Counted from the first letter of the stretch, positions 23,125 through 35,658 are shown. The stretch: DNA of 64,000 nt from Astrothelium macrocarpum (GCA_021030915.1 JAGEMR010000019.1:124001-188000); one strand, 5' to 3'. Numbers and translations are program-made. The notes: generated from the sequence alone by a model not told the origin.

Positions 23125-26081
23125 CCGCACATCAGCCAGTATGAATTACTTTTGGAAGCGTTTGTACAGGCTGATCCAGCAGCGAAAACGAGTGTTGTGT
23201 GAGCAGTGTTCAAAGGACAGAGAGACCCGGAGAAAGACTTGGTAATGTACCTGGATAACCAAAGAGAGTGTTGAGGTAGCATCAGGAACAGCTGCCGGTC
23301 CCTGGCAGAATGTTCACCGAAACTTATTCCAAAAAAAAGGGTCAAGAGATTGGAACGGACCAGCCATAACCACTTTGACTTTTGCGCCACTGCAGCTAGC
23401 TTCTAAAGTTTCCAGGAAAGCGAGATCGGATATCAAGCCGACGAGGAACACCTGGTACCGGTTGGACCTCAAATAGGTTTGCCATGCGGGTTGAGCGGTG
23501 CTTTGGATGAGCCACAGATCCGCGAACCAGCCTTGAACTTTTTTAGCAAAACTAGACCCAGCCGTCACTCTCTTAGTCCATTCGACATCCAGATGATAGG
23601 CCGACTGGTAGAAATGTGTCGTTTTTACATCGAATTATCACGATTTCCTCAACCATGACCAAGTCGAGGTGTGAGACCCAATGTGCAGACTTCGAGGAGT
23701 CAAGAGACATGAAACACGACGAGCACGAGAACTATGTCGTGCAGACATCCTCAATGGTGTACCCTGGAGAAGGCGCCGCAGACTCACTCCTACGCTTTAT
23801 GGCAACACAAAGTGCCAATGAGTACGCAGGAGAGACCGGTAAGCGTCCAGGATATCGACTACATTAAATGCGAATGAGAGAGGCATGTCCCTGCAGAGCA
23901 ATGAGAGGGCGAGGATACTCCTTGCCCAGGATAGAAGGTGAGGCGCAGACGAATCCAAACTTCCCCACACCCAAAATACCTGCGAAACGTCTTATGCGCA
24001 ACACTCACTCTTAATACCGTAATACTGGTATTGATGATTGGCGTCTGCTATCGGAGATATGACTCGGTTGGTAAAGGCATGAAAAGCTAAAAGTTAAAAA
24101 TGTAAAGGAAAGCCCATCTTGTCTGCTTCTATTTTAGCAGCTAGCAGCGAAGAATATTCTCTACCTATTACAATAGCACACTATTTGTCTGCTTAAATGT
24201 CTCTCGACAGCAAAACCATCGCGAGGTACGGATATGCATCCTGGGATCCCTGGAAGTCACTCGGCGTGCTTGGATGTTGCAAGAGTCTACACTTGCGAAC
24301 TGAATCGCACACTATATCGGTAAATCATTAGTTTTGGAGTGTAATGGTTTATTTCTTTGCGAGTGTTGCTTCGGGAATTCATATTTCGGAGTTACTTTAG
24401 CTGATGAGTCTTGGCGACCAAATCTTGGAGAGCCCTAAGCTAGAGTGGGGCCGCAGCGGAAGGATCAGTCCAGTCTCCAGCACCGGCGATAGTGCACATT
24501 GAGATTTGTGCAAAGACAATCGAAGATGACATGGATTATTTTGTTTCGGCCAACCCAATTCTCAAGAGCCAAGTTCGAAGAAGACGTTCAATCGATGCGA
24601 AAGAGAACACCACATGGGGGGTTTATAAATTAGATTGGCTACAGAGTTTGGTATGGCTTTTTACCGGAAGATGCTACAGACTAGTCGATATCTGATATAT
24701 TTACTTGCTTGTTACTGTGGCCAAGTGATTGTTGGGGCTCGTAGCAATGCTGTTTTCTCATTCTGAAGCTATCAAGGGTTGTGTAATTGAGGAATGATAT
24801 ATTTGCCCGCCTCTTCTTCAGAAAACTAGACGCAATCCCAGATCTTGTTCAAATGAGAACCGCATGCTAACAATGCGATCCCCCGGAGACCATGCTTCGA
24901 GATAAAGGCTGCTGTCGCAATCAATAAACTTTTCTACGGCAAATTTGTGTTTGCTAGGTACTGAATAGACATAGCCGCAAATGCTCCGATGGATTGGACG
25001 AAGACATAGTGTTTTGGGACTAACACCTCACAATAGCTCATGATCCTTTATCCATCCATAAATTGGCGCATCCATTTCTACGTTCTTTTAGCACGTTCAT
25101 GAATTATCTTGAAAACCCTTGTTAACTTGGGCTTGTTGCCGGTGCAAAATCGGGTCTAGTGTGCGCCCCTCCTTAGTCTTTCAGCTCTCAACTTCTTTCT
25201 TGGCTTGGCCAGACTCCACCCCCTTTATATTTACAGTCCTTCAGTCTACTGCATCCGATCGCTGCGGTGACCTTGGCTATGCCACTGAAGGTTCAAAATG
25301 AGACATTGGTCGCCATTTTGTCAAATGCTCGACGAAAAAGTTTTTTTTTGGTTGGCTCAACAGGGGCCAAAGCTCACTCTTGGTCCAAAAGCGTCAAAAC
25401 AAATATGGCGACGATAAACTTCACACTACACAGCCATCGGACGCGATCGATTCTTTATATACGTCACAGGCTGAGACTTTACACGATGATTGAACGTGGA
25501 TCGCCATGTCTTGCATACAGCCCCAAATATAATCAGGGAGGCGACGCACACCGTACACCGCCAGAGCGTGCGCGTGGCTGATGGATAACGTAAGATCCCG
25601 TAACATTCGTGTCCAGATCTCGTGTAAACAGATTTCATCGTACTATGATATGCCCATCGAGCTCAATCTGGTGATGCACCAGCCGCTTATTGCGGGAAGC
25701 AATACGAACAAAGCAATATTACTCACGAATGTTATTACCTGACATGCCAAGCGGCTCTTTGGCTGGATTCCTATGGACCAGCTGAGCCCAAAATTGTGGG
25801 CGTACTTCATGTGCTATTAATTTAACATTAGAGGAGAGCTGGCCGAGCCTACAAGACTTGATAAATCTTCATTTAAGATGTTCAACAACCTTCCATGCTC
25901 CAAATAAGAACGCCTTTCCTTCTACTGGCCTTACAATCTACCCTTCGCATCCTAATATTCGTCATGTCTTAAAAGAGCTAGTGACCTCGCATCCAAAAGG
26001 GAGACATCTACTAAACCAGTCAAGTCACTCAGCTGGCAGGCACGGTCGCAGAAGTCGCACAACATCTGAGAAATCACCGTC
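23125..26081. other. Gene-poor interval (3 kb)
   Basis: No convincing gene on either strand. The best frame, 23616-23867 (+, ATG possible at 23655), is an acidic 60-80 residue sequence with no family resemblance. Others are shorter or overlap on opposite strands. Base composition is ordinary and no inverted-repeat element was recognised. It contains the divergent promoters of the PTH11-like gene and the flavin oxidase. Confidence 0.5.
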
Positions 26082-28438
26082 ATGGCCTCACTCTATGCAT
26101 GGGATCATGATGTAGATGCCCGTCTCCAAACGATTGCTGTCAAACTAGGAGAGCCTGGCAATAAGGACTTTAGGGAAAAGCAAGTGCCGGGCTTGAAAAG
26201 CCTTCTCGACGACTACATCGCCGACGCGGAGGAATCGGAAGAGGCCAAAAAGGTCAAGCCTGTGGACTTTCATCGTCGACTGCTCAAGGTTTTCAAGGAT
26301 TCCCAGGACCAGACGTATGAGGGACTCCTTGACAGATACACTGAGGATGAGCGAAAGAGACTTGAAGATTTTGTTGATGGGATGGATGCCGAAAAAGCAG
26401 GCCGTGGATTTGTTATGGGACCAAGCCTTGGTTGTCGCGAAGAACTAGAAAAGATGCATGATGCCGATTCCATTGTCCAAGTGTCCGCCGCCGGGATTGT
26501 TCACGTAAAAGGACTAAGTAGTGATGATACTACACAAACCGAAGGTAACTGGTGGCACCAAGAGGTGCAGAAATTGAAAAGCTTCTTTCATGACCATCGT
26601 GATAATGATCAGGTTTTGGTAAATTATCAGATGTTGTATTTGCTGCTAAATGCTGACTTCGGACAAGGTCTATAAGGATGCGACATTTCAAAATTGGGGT
26701 CTGAATATCAAGAATGTACCGCAATTCACATGCGTTCCCAATACTGTCAGAGGTATCCAGAGAGTCGTTGCATATGCCGCAGAACATAATATGAGTGTAC
26801 GGTGCTCCGGTTATCGTGAGTGGAGTTCCTGGACCAAATTCTGTGACGATGGTTCTAATGTTTTGCTCAGGACATTCCTGGTCTCCAATCTTTGGAAGCA
26901 ATGGACAGATCTTGATATCTATGCTAAATCTCAAACTTGCCACCGAGCTGCCCAACACCGCCTCCTTGCCGTTACCACAATCCAAGCCTACTGAGCTCGA
27001 GAGTATCGATATAGTGCCTGGAACCTGTCTCCAAGAGGGAGATTCCCTTGTCCGTGTTGGTTGCGCAACGACAAATGAAAGACTACGACGTTGGTGCGTC
27101 GAAAATAAAAGAGTCACTATCCCACTCAATGTCATCATGGTAGAAATAACACTTGGAGGCAGCAATGCGCCAATCTGTCACGGTGCAGGCAGACGAAACC
27201 AAACTCTGGGTGATCTGGTTCGTAGAATAGAGTACGTCGACGCCAATGGCAAGCTGCAGAGCATTGACGACATGGGACTTCTACGAGCTGCTGGCGGCTG
27301 TTTTGGCCTAATGGGTGTCGTAACTCATATCACGATGGAGTTCCCACCTATGACTTATGCCGAAATGGTTCCGTTAAAAATGCCGGTCATTCGAGCAGTC
27401 CCCCCGCCTCCAGACTGGTCAGAAGAGTACATTAAGGAGAATATACCTCCCAGCTTACGACAGTACCGAGATGCCCTCACATCTGACCAAAAGAAACAAG
27501 ACCAAGAAAATTTCGAAACTCGTGCCACCAATGATTACTATTCGGAATGGTTTTGGTTCCCATTTTCCGACTTTTCCTGGGTAAATACTTGGAATGCGGT
27601 AAAGGATCCGAGCGGCGCTCAGGATTGGCCAAACGATATCCACATATTTCTTTCATTTATCCAGACAACCTTGATGAATGTTCTTCAAAATACGACCATC
27701 TTGGATGATCTCATCAAGGCAGTTGATCTATCGGAGGCAGCCGTAACTTTGATCTCTCGTGCTGCCTTGTTTGCCTTACCCCACGCCGACCCAAAAAAAC
27801 CCATCAAGACATTTTTGACAGACGCCCTTCATTTTCAACGCGCTATTCAAAATGTCCGCGTCCGGGATACCGAAGTTGAGATACCGCTCGTGGCGAGAGC
27901 GAACGTCCCAAACATTCCTGACTATACGATTGTTCAGCGCGCTTGGTGGGAAGCAATCCTTGTCGTATACCAAAAAGACAACAGAAAGACCTGTCCAATG
28001 CGTATGCCACTTGAGATGCGCATCATGGGCGTTAGCAACATGGTCATGGCAGCCCAACGAGGCAACCACCTGGGTACGTGCTCTATCGAAGTTTTGACCC
28101 TCCACAGTGCGAAGGACATCTGGGAGCCCTTTGCACAACAAGTAGTCGACAAGTGGATGTCTTATCGCGATCCACATACTGGCCAGAAGCTAAATACGCG
28201 GCCGCATTGGGCTAAAGAGTGGAAAGCGTTCAGTGTCGACGGTGTGCCATGGGCCCAGAAACTCAAAAATGAAACATATCCACGGGAAATACGAGAATTC
28301 AAGGACTTACTTACGCGAATCGGGACAGAACACGGTTGGACCTTGTCTGACCTAAAGCAAAGATTTTCCAATGAGTTTTTCGATGAGTTTTACTTTGATG
28401 ATGTTCCAAAGAGTAAAGTCAATGGAAGCTTGGTCTAG
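26082..28438 (+). CDS. FAD-linked oxidase with D-arabinono-1,4-lactone oxidase-like C-terminal domain
   Basis: Three exons: 26082-26618, 26668-26815 and 26871-28438, giving 750 residues. Both introns restore the VAO/PCMH FAD-binding fold: NVPQFTCVPNTVRGIQRVVAYA, then SVRCSGYRHSWSPIFG, whose His sits where the family's covalent-FAD histidine lies. The fold continues with VRVGCATTNERLRRWC, LGGSNAPICHGAGRRNQTLGD and AAGGCFGLMGVVTHITM. The C-terminal 300 residues resemble the ALO substrate domain. Unusually, about 195 residues precede the FAD domain: a charged helical segment with KVKPVDFHRRLLKVF and EGLLDRYTEDERKRLEDF, of no family I recognise. True ALO is a mitochondrial ~550-residue enzyme making erythroascorbate; this longer paralogue more likely oxidises another alcohol or lactone. 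Confidence 0.82.
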
Positions 28439-29528
28439 AGGGAGCGATTCCGAGCGAGAAAGTAGTGTCATCGAATGGGTGTGAGTAAATGGCTATGTTG
28501 TCATACTAAGCATATCTATCAGTCGAGATAAATATTGCGTGCACTGAACAGACGGGCAAAGCCATGGTTCAGTTCAGTCAAGAGAAGTTCCGATATACAG
28601 AAACGAGAGTGGATGTGAGAGATATTCACTATGAAACCTGGAGCACGGCGAAAAAGCTTTGCGATCTTCACACACCGAGCCATTCATTAAATGCACACAA
28701 AATTTTAAGGTTCTATCTACTCTTTTGTTTCGTACACACCAAAATCTTGTATTGCCCGAAGTCCCTCTCAGTGGACAGGGTCGTAGCTCCAGCGCCTGGA
28801 ATCGAGAGTCAGGCGCCGAGCTAATTCTACAATTTCGACTCGACGAAATCCAGAGCAACGCCTTAAATTACGGAAATTGTACATATTATAGTCCCGACGC
28901 CACACCATGTCCAACCAATCATCGCTGGAGCCACTTTGATCTTCCATTATCGAACTCCAAATCGAGTCTTCCCGCCGCTCTTAGACCCTAATATTCGAGA
29001 TGCCACGTCTAAAAGTTTGCTGCCGGCCCAACAAGTGGCACCAGCGTGTGCTGGGTAACCTACCATATTTCAAGATGCCGCCGCCGCTATTTCCGGAGCC
29101 GCCTGATCCACTGCCGGCTGAATCCAGCCCTCAATTGTTGTACGCCATGAAATCACTGCCCCTTGCCACCAAACTATCTCCCCGAGTTGAGAAGACTGAG
29201 CAGATCCATGAATCTAGGCAAATATACAGGCGTTTATCGTCCAGCGAGCTCAGGCGGGGGTGCTTACAATTATTAGCTACGTCTTAACTTAGGGACAGTG
29301 AGGTCTCAATCCTGGAGATGTTACCAATTGCTGTAGTATTCGCATTCCAAGATTAAATGAGTTTATAGATACAACTTTGAACAATGCCCTGTCCAGTTCT
29401 ATTTCTTCGTGATAGTTGGCTTGATCAATGGGGCTTAAGACTCATTGATACGCAAGCACTTCAAAGCCTCAAGACCGGTTCGGTTTATTAAAGGCATGTG
29501 CAAAGCTACGTCCTACTAAATGAACGAT
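28439..29528. other. Convergent intergenic region
   Basis: 1.1 kb between the 3' ends of the flavin oxidase and the LCCL gene. A proline-rich frame at 29000-29287 (+) has no recognisable family and no splice partners, so it is not called. Confidence 0.5.
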
Positions 29529-31361
29529 TTACGATGGCATCGTTTTCTCCCAACTTCCATTAGCAAACCAGATATAAGCCTTGGTATAATCCAGGGTTTT
29601 TCCATCTCTAATGTATGCAAATCTGAAATACTCGGGCCATGCTAGATTTACAGGTCGAATCCACGTAAAAGTCTGAGCTAAATCAGAGTCGTTAAAGAAC
29701 GAGCGATGGCGTTCAACGTCGTTCACTGTTGCACTGATACCATCAAAGTGATCGAAACCGGTGGGCTGTATCCAAGAAAGCCGAATATTAGTGCCTGTCG
29801 AGGTAGACGATATTTCTGGTTCATTGATCGCTGGTATTAATGAATCAAATTTATCGTCCCCTCGCAGAGCGGCAGAAGTCTGTAGAACTAAGTCGAAACC
29901 CCATCGGGCAACCCCATTCACAAATAGCCCAAGAAGAATACCCTGGTATAGTAGCGATGATCGAGTTTGCATACTTGTACCAGGGAGCAATAGCATTGCA
30001 AGAACGTAGTGATGCAGCCGAAATTCTACTCCTGGAATTGAGATGCAAATGACGATGCCAACAATAAACATGCCATAAAGAGCTAAATAATGTATCAAAC
30101 GTCCTTCAAGCCAGAAACAGTAGGCTTGTTGGATGACAATGAGTGCAAGCACTATGACAATTGCAGCAAGCGCTGTTTGAGCTCCCGGCTGATGTTTCAG
30201 GTCGTGGGTTGTCAGCCGTCGAATCGGGATCCAATCGAACGTGTAATTTGAGAGCGCTCCAAACCAGAACCCTCCTAGCCATAGAATCGTCTTGTCCAAT
30301 TGCGCATTCAAATCTTGTAGAGCCTTGGAGACGCAGGTCCTATACAAGATGACGGCACAAAACGCGGCAGGAAGAAATCTCCCGAAAAGCTGAGAGATGT
30401 GGTCCGGAAGAACCGAGAAATTGTGATAAGACGCATCTGGTGGATCTGAAATGAGACCCACATGTACGAATATAGCAACAAACGTCACAGAAAATTGCAC
30501 AGAAGGAGATGTAGTGAATACAGAGAGTATGAACGTGCAGAACAGTGACAGGTAAAGCAATGCTTGTCGTGGATCTCTGTGGCATGGCATTTTCGAATCG
30601 GACGAAAGAGTAAAAGACAGTGGAAAGTACGAGTCAAAGGGAATTGACTCAATGCCATTGCTTTTGAAAGCAACAAAATCCTCATTTTCTCCAACTCTTG
30701 TGACCCGGCCACAACCTCCACTGTTGTCGTCTATGACTCCAGCATGAATAGCGGATCCACAGATAAAAGAGTCTCCGCGATAAGTCGAATTTCCTATCAC
30801 TAAAGGCTGATAGTTGAGGTCAAGTGGGCCAATAGCGCGTGGGGCGAGAAGCTGGACCCCAGCGCAGTGCGCTGGACAGCGGAATGCGAAGGAAGAGTTG
30901 GAAAACGGACGGCAGTCGACACCGTCCAAGCCGCATTCGTTCTTGTATCGCCAAAGAGTATCGACGCAATCGAGATTAATTACGTACTCACCGCTAGCGT
31001 TGGTGAGTGCGCGGTTGCTGACCATCAACGGAATTGCAATGGCAACAGCCCATAAGACTACGTATACGACTAGTAGTGCAATTCTCTGTCTTTTCGTTGG
31101 AAAATTGTGCTCGAGAAGTTCGACGAAATATCCTTGGATTTGTGGAAAATGAGGATTGATGGTATTGCGACGCGGATGGGTGGGCCCTGAAAGGGATCGA
31201 CGGAAGCGAACAAGACGCGTCGAACAAGTGGCTCCAGCAATCTCATTATCTCTAAAATCGAAACGCTCAGGTGGCAGCAAGTTCATTTCTTCCTCGTCGA
31301 GGATCGAATGCACTTGGTCATCGTCGTTCTGAAGTGGCTCGTCGGGCATACTTAGAACCAT
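29529..31361 (-). CDS. LCCL-domain multi-pass membrane protein
   Basis: Single exon, 610 residues from the first ATG (31361); a second in-frame ATG lies four codons later. An acidic N-terminus is followed by the conserved cytosolic box GPTHPRRNTINPHFPQIQGY, then TM1 (IALLVVYVVLWAVAIAIPLMV). The LCCL domain follows (about residues 140-275): LDCVDTLWRYKNECGLDGVDC, FRCPAHC, YRGDSFICGSAIHAGVIDDNSGGC and ESIPFDSYFPLSF, with the conserved cysteines paired as in the family. The rest has about seven hydrophobic segments ending in a soluble tail with WPEYFRFAYIRDGKTLDY. Fungal LCCL proteins are of unknown function; topology suggests an extracytosolic LCCL domain. Divergent from the DJ-1-like gene. Confidence 0.87.
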   Translation of the reverse strand: MVLSMPDEPLQNDDDQVHSILDEEEMNLLPPERFDFRDNEIAGATCSTRLVRFRRSLSGPTHPRRNTINPHFPQIQGYFVELLEHNFPTKRQRIALLVVYVVLWAVAIAIPLMVSNRALTNASGEYVINLDCVDTLWRYKNECGLDGVDCRPFSNSSFAFRCPAHCAGVQLLAPRAIGPLDLNYQPLVIGNSTYRGDSFICGSAIHAGVIDDNSGGCGRVTRVGENEDFVAFKSNGIESIPFDSYFPLSFTLSSDSKMPCHRDPRQALLYLSLFCTFILSVFTTSPSVQFSVTFVAIFVHVGLISDPPDASYHNFSVLPDHISQLFGRFLPAAFCAVILYRTCVSKALQDLNAQLDKTILWLGGFWFGALSNYTFDWIPIRRLTTHDLKHQPGAQTALAAIVIVLALIVIQQAYCFWLEGRLIHYLALYGMFIVGIVICISIPGVEFRLHHYVLAMLLLPGTSMQTRSSLLYQGILLGLFVNGVARWGFDLVLQTSAALRGDDKFDSLIPAINEPEISSTSTGTNIRLSWIQPTGFDHFDGISATVNDVERHRSFFNDSDLAQTFTWIRPVNLAWPEYFRFAYIRDGKTLDYTKAYIWFANGSWEKTMPS

Positions 31362-32084
31362 AAAAGAAGCTAGCACGCACACCTAGCCTTGTGCACTTTC
31401 AAGCAAGACTGAAGATTAGCAACACCACGAGAAACTTTTGAAGAAGTGATTAGGATTGAAACGAGAGGGGCAGACGTATGGTCAAGCGAGAGCCTCTTGT
31501 CGTCTGAAAACTTGTCATTCAAGCGTAGGCACAATTTTGTTAGAAGGCTTCGGGGAGAATGCAGGTAAGGAGTCGCCCCATTCACCAGCGCTACAACGCC
31601 TTGTCGCCCATTTTTGGACTGTGATCACAGACTTATGCATGCTCCCTAAAACGATAAGCGATCAGAATCACCAGTTTCGATTAAATGGAGATATCTTATT
31701 GCCACTTGTTCCAATCTTGCAAGATAAGCGTTTCGAAATTTCTAGCGATTTTGTTTAAATTCAGAGTGCGTATAGATACAACGCGTGATCCATCCAGGAT
31801 GACTGTGTTTCCACGGCCTCGATTAGAGCCTTTGACGATGCGTACACTGGGTTATTTGGGGTCGTAAAGTAAGGAGGTGGTTTGTCTAATCAAAGCCGAT
31901 GCGATTTCGGAATGGCGTGCCGGTACCCAATTTGGTGAGGTAAGCACGGACCACTTCCCATCACATTTCGGATTACATAAGTCTCACAAGAAGTTGGAAT
32001 GAGCTTCAATAAGAAAGTTAAACACAACCGAATCTACATTCTTTCAATCGACACCAATCAAAGGAGTGACTTTGTGTTCGCACG
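31362..32084. other. Divergent promoter region
   Basis: 723 bp between the LCCL and DJ-1/PfpI genes, transcribed away from each other. No further gene is supported. Confidence 0.5.
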
Positions 32085-32822
32085 ATGGATAAACCTCAAA
32101 AATTTCCAAAGGCCTTTGGCCTTCTTTTGTACCCGCAATTCGAGGTCCTCGACATGGCTGGCCCAATAGAAGCTCTCATTGATCTATCACGAAAGAAAGG
32201 GTTCGAAGAAATGAGCCTAAGCGTTATCAGCAGGAGTCTCGACTCAGTATCTCCAGGACCAATTGCACCAGACGAAACGAGTCGCAGCTTCGCGGGTAGG
32301 CATCGCTACCTACCTACGCACACGTTGAAAAATGCGCCTCAGCTTGATGTCTTGATCGTCCCGGGGGGTCCCGGCGCGTCTAATCCTCTACCAAGTGGTG
32401 ATAAGGCTGATATTGATGACTATGTGGAATTTGTCCAGAAGTGCTACCGAGGCTATGGAGAGTATCGCCCGCTACAGTACATAATCAGCGTCTGTAATGG
32501 AGCGGGTATCCTCGCCCAATCAGGAATCCTGGATGGACGTAAAGCAACCACGAACAAAAAGTATTGGACCATGATAACGGTGACTGGACCAAAGACGCAT
32601 TGGATTGCACGGGCTCGTTGGGTCAATGATGGCAACATTTGGACGACGTCGGGGGTGAGCGCGGGGACAGATGGAGTTCTGGCCTGGATGTCGAGTCTCC
32701 TCCCAAAGGATTTAGTCACCGAAATTGAGAATGGGATTGAATGGATCCGAGCTTCAAGTGCTAATCATGACCCGTTTGCTGAAATATTTGGGTGCCAAGA
32801 TATTCCACCAAATATGGCGTAG
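32085..32822 (+). CDS. DJ-1/PfpI family protein (isonitrile hydratase-like)
   Basis: Single exon, 245 residues, normal length. It has the class I glutamine-amidotransferase-like fold of the DJ-1/PfpI superfamily: FGLLLYPQFEVLDMAGPIEAL at the N-terminus (Glu of the active site in the GPIEAL turn), LDVLIVPGGPGASNPL, the nucleophile elbow IISVCNGAGILAQSGILDG with Cys, the ATTNKKYW segment and WTTSGVSAGTDGVLAWMSSL. This pattern is that of fungal proteins related to bacterial isonitrile hydratase and to the regulatory part of AraC-type activators. It may be a hydratase, glyoxalase-like or chaperone enzyme in the cytosol; the sequence does not decide. Confidence 0.88.
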   Translation: MDKPQKFPKAFGLLLYPQFEVLDMAGPIEALIDLSRKKGFEEMSLSVISRSLDSVSPGPIAPDETSRSFAGRHRYLPTHTLKNAPQLDVLIVPGGPGASNPLPSGDKADIDDYVEFVQKCYRGYGEYRPLQYIISVCNGAGILAQSGILDGRKATTNKKYWTMITVTGPKTHWIARARWVNDGNIWTTSGVSAGTDGVLAWMSSLLPKDLVTEIENGIEWIRASSANHDPFAEIFGCQDIPPNMA

Positions 32823-33689
32823 TAGTCTTCAATATTTCGTTCTCAAGAAGCACCTCAGGAGATCATTTAAAAGCAATCTGTGCATGCTCTATGAATCACA
32901 TCAGAGTGTATATAAAGCGGAGCATGGAGTTGGTACCTGTCATGGCCAAGAAGAGGTCACTCACGTTGGAAAAACCTCTGGCCGATCAGTCGAATAAACG
33001 GCTATCGACATAGAGAGCTTGATATGATAATCGTCGTGAAATTATTACGACAGCGAGAGCTCACATATTTGGATTTATACTGACCTGCTGTGAAAGAACG
33101 TTTCCTCGAGATGTTGAGAGAATTGCGTCAATAAACAAGTAGGAGTAAATGGAATCCACTTGTACGAAATATGAGGCAGAGCAGTGAACGTGGCGAACTT
33201 TTACTATTATCGACCCAATATAGATTACTAGCCAATCTTTGACCACTACGCTCGAAAATTGAACTAGCATCTTATCCAGTAGCTGGTCATGTTTTGATCG
33301 GGGATCATGTAGGTCCGGGAGCTATGAATATCCGTGGTCTTCCAAACTTTAGACTGGTGTCGCCTAACGAGTAGAATGTCTAAAATTGAAGTCACGCAAG
33401 CTATTGACACTTTACACAACCTCGCAAGATAAATCTGGCCGTAGAATGCGTGGTAGTCAAATAGAAGCTTTGAATCAGTTCAAAGCTAGCCCATTATATA
33501 GATGTATGGTGTATCTGAACCACAAAGTGTTGCGTTTCTGGACTTAAGTCTCGTTACAATAATCAAATAATAAAATAGCCATGATGGGATGCGAACAAGA
33601 ATAGTGCACAACGCACACAAAAAAGCAGCTAATGCTGAATATGAAACTAAATAGCCATCACTCTGGTCAAGTCGCAATCAAATTTCGCT
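32823..33689. other. Convergent intergenic region
   Basis: 867 bp between the 3' ends of the DJ-1-like and alcohol-oxidase genes, locally A+T-rich. No gene seen. Confidence 0.5.
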
Positions 33690-35658
33690 CTACGGCTGTC
33701 CAAGACCCAACTCTTGAATGAAGATATCAGCTGCCTTCTCACCTATAGCCAATGCTGTATTGTTAGTGTTCGCACCTACATTGTGCGGTGGGATGCTGAG
33801 GTCAGCGATTTTGAGCCTCTCAACTCCATACACACTGAGATTTGCATCGACAACACCCTTCTCTTCCCGTGGCGCCATCTTGCATGTACCTAACGAGTGC
33901 CACGTAGTGGCGATTCTTTCTCGCAGGAATTGCTCAATTACAGCATCGTCCTCGGCAGTATACACAATATCCTTCACATCGTAAGGGAGCGGCGTGTCGG
34001 TTTCGATGCACGCAGCTTTAGACGTAGCGGGAAATGGTGGGTGCCACGACGCTACCTCGCCACGGTAAGCTTCCATACGGCGCATGATTTCTCGTTGTTT
34101 CTTATAAGTCCATATGTGCTTCTTGAGATCTATAGAATCACGGTCTGCGAAAAAGCCGGTATCAAAATCAATTGGATCGTCTGGAGATGGACCTGTTATG
34201 TGGACATGGCCACGGGAGAACGGATAGACGCTGAAAGGTGTCGTACCCAGATACTGTCCAGCCGGGACCGCTGGATCGAATCCTGGAAAGCTTTTCATGG
34301 TAAGGCTCCAAGAGTGTCAGTGCACTTGATCAATTTGGACTTACGCGTTGATTAAAGCAATATGGACAAGCGGCTTGTCTGGTTGGTCTTCGAAATGCTT
34401 GTCCCATGCGCTTTCGAATTCTGGCCCAAGAGCGACAACCTCGTTACGCGAAGGTCGAACCTTGCAGGTGACATCGTTGGCATTGTATCCCAGAAGGGGT
34501 GAGCCGCTCTTAGCCAGTTCCTCAACGCTGGTACGACCAGTAAGAAGAGCATCCAGCGTGTCTTCAGGGGAGAGATTTGTCTTGTAAGGGTATGCCATGC
34601 AATGATGATCCTCATAGTCATTACCAACACCGGGAAGTTCTACTACCAGAGGCACGTCAGCACGGCCGACAACTTCGGCTTCGCCAATGCCAGATCTTTC
34701 TAGGACAGTCGGCGTCCCAATGGCTCCACACGTAACAATGACCAGCTTTCTGGCTTTGATGGTTTGATGTTGGTCGTCGCCGGTATGGAATGCCGGATTC
34801 GGCCTATAGACGACCCCGCTAGCTCTTCTTCCCTTGAAACAGACGCGAATTACTTGAGACTCCACCAGTACATGCAAATTTGGGTGTTTGCCGTCTTGAA
34901 GCTTGGGATGAAGGTATTGGTGAGCAGCGTCTTGTCGCTTACCATCAGGGGAGATATAACGCAGAGTTCGCTGTGCGCCGTTAACTGCATCCAGATTCTG
35001 CATGTCATCAACTTCCGGGTAGCCGACTTTATCAACGGCTCTGATAAAATCATCTTCCGCTCTCGTACCGTCGACAAGGCCGCGGGATATATGGATTGGA
35101 CCGTCGTACCCATGAAGTTTCTTATCCCCTTTGCCATGATAAGTTTCAAGCTGCCGTACATTGAGCTAGATATAAGCCACAGAAGCGTGTAGACTACCTT
35201 TTTCAAATATGGTAGCATGTCATCAGCTCTCCAACCTGGCATTTTCCAGTTGTTGAAGTCTGACCTCGATGCCCTGGTATAAGTCATAAAATTGATACTT
35301 GACCCTCCTCCCAAGACTCCACCGCAAGCCACTACGGCCTCGCGTCCCGCAAGGTGCTCTGATTCATTGGCCTTGTAGTGAATTGCCGTCTGGCTCCCTG
35401 GCATCACATGACTGAAGAAAGGGCCTGGGTTGACAATGCTGGGATTGTTCAAGTTATCGGGGCCAAATTCAGTAATCAGAAGTGAAAGATTTGGGTCCGC
35501 TTCCGCGATCCGTCCAGCAATGACGCAGCCTGCTGTGCCACCTACAGTTCATGTTCAGCTCTCAATTCCATTGATAGCTCGACTGGCAGGTGCTCACCTC
35601 CTGCGATGATCACATCCACTTCATCCATGTCCTGTGGTAGCTTAGTATACAGCGGCAT
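33690..35658 (-). CDS. GMC oxidoreductase, alcohol (methanol) oxidase-like
   Basis: Four exons: 35658-35598, 35541-35198, 35150-34345 and 34305-33690, giving 608 residues; the last acceptor (GAG) is non-optimal but the only one in phase. FAD-binding VDVIIAGGGTAGCVIAGRIAE opens the protein. The GMC signatures are GGVLGGGSSINFMTYTRASRSD and CGAIGTPTVLERSGIG. The catalytic His and Asn lie in TTWHSLGTCKMAP and VGANTNNTALAIGEKAAD. Specific blocks (DFNNWKMPGW, LETYHGKGDKKLHGYDGPI, KPDKPLVHI-like, YPFSRGHVHIT) match alcohol oxidases rather than glucose or aryl-alcohol oxidases. It is about 55 residues shorter than yeast methanol oxidase, missing a stretch before the catalytic His. It ends GLGQP, so it has no C-terminal peroxisomal signal. 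It probably oxidises a small alcohol to an aldehyde with release of hydrogen peroxide. Confidence 0.88.

Noticed and set aside
23616..23867. Possible small acidic protein
   Set aside because: Short, no recognisable domain or signal peptide, no splice partner; insufficient support.
29000..29287. Proline-rich 95-codon frame
   Set aside because: No homology I recognise and no supporting signals in a convergent intergenic region.
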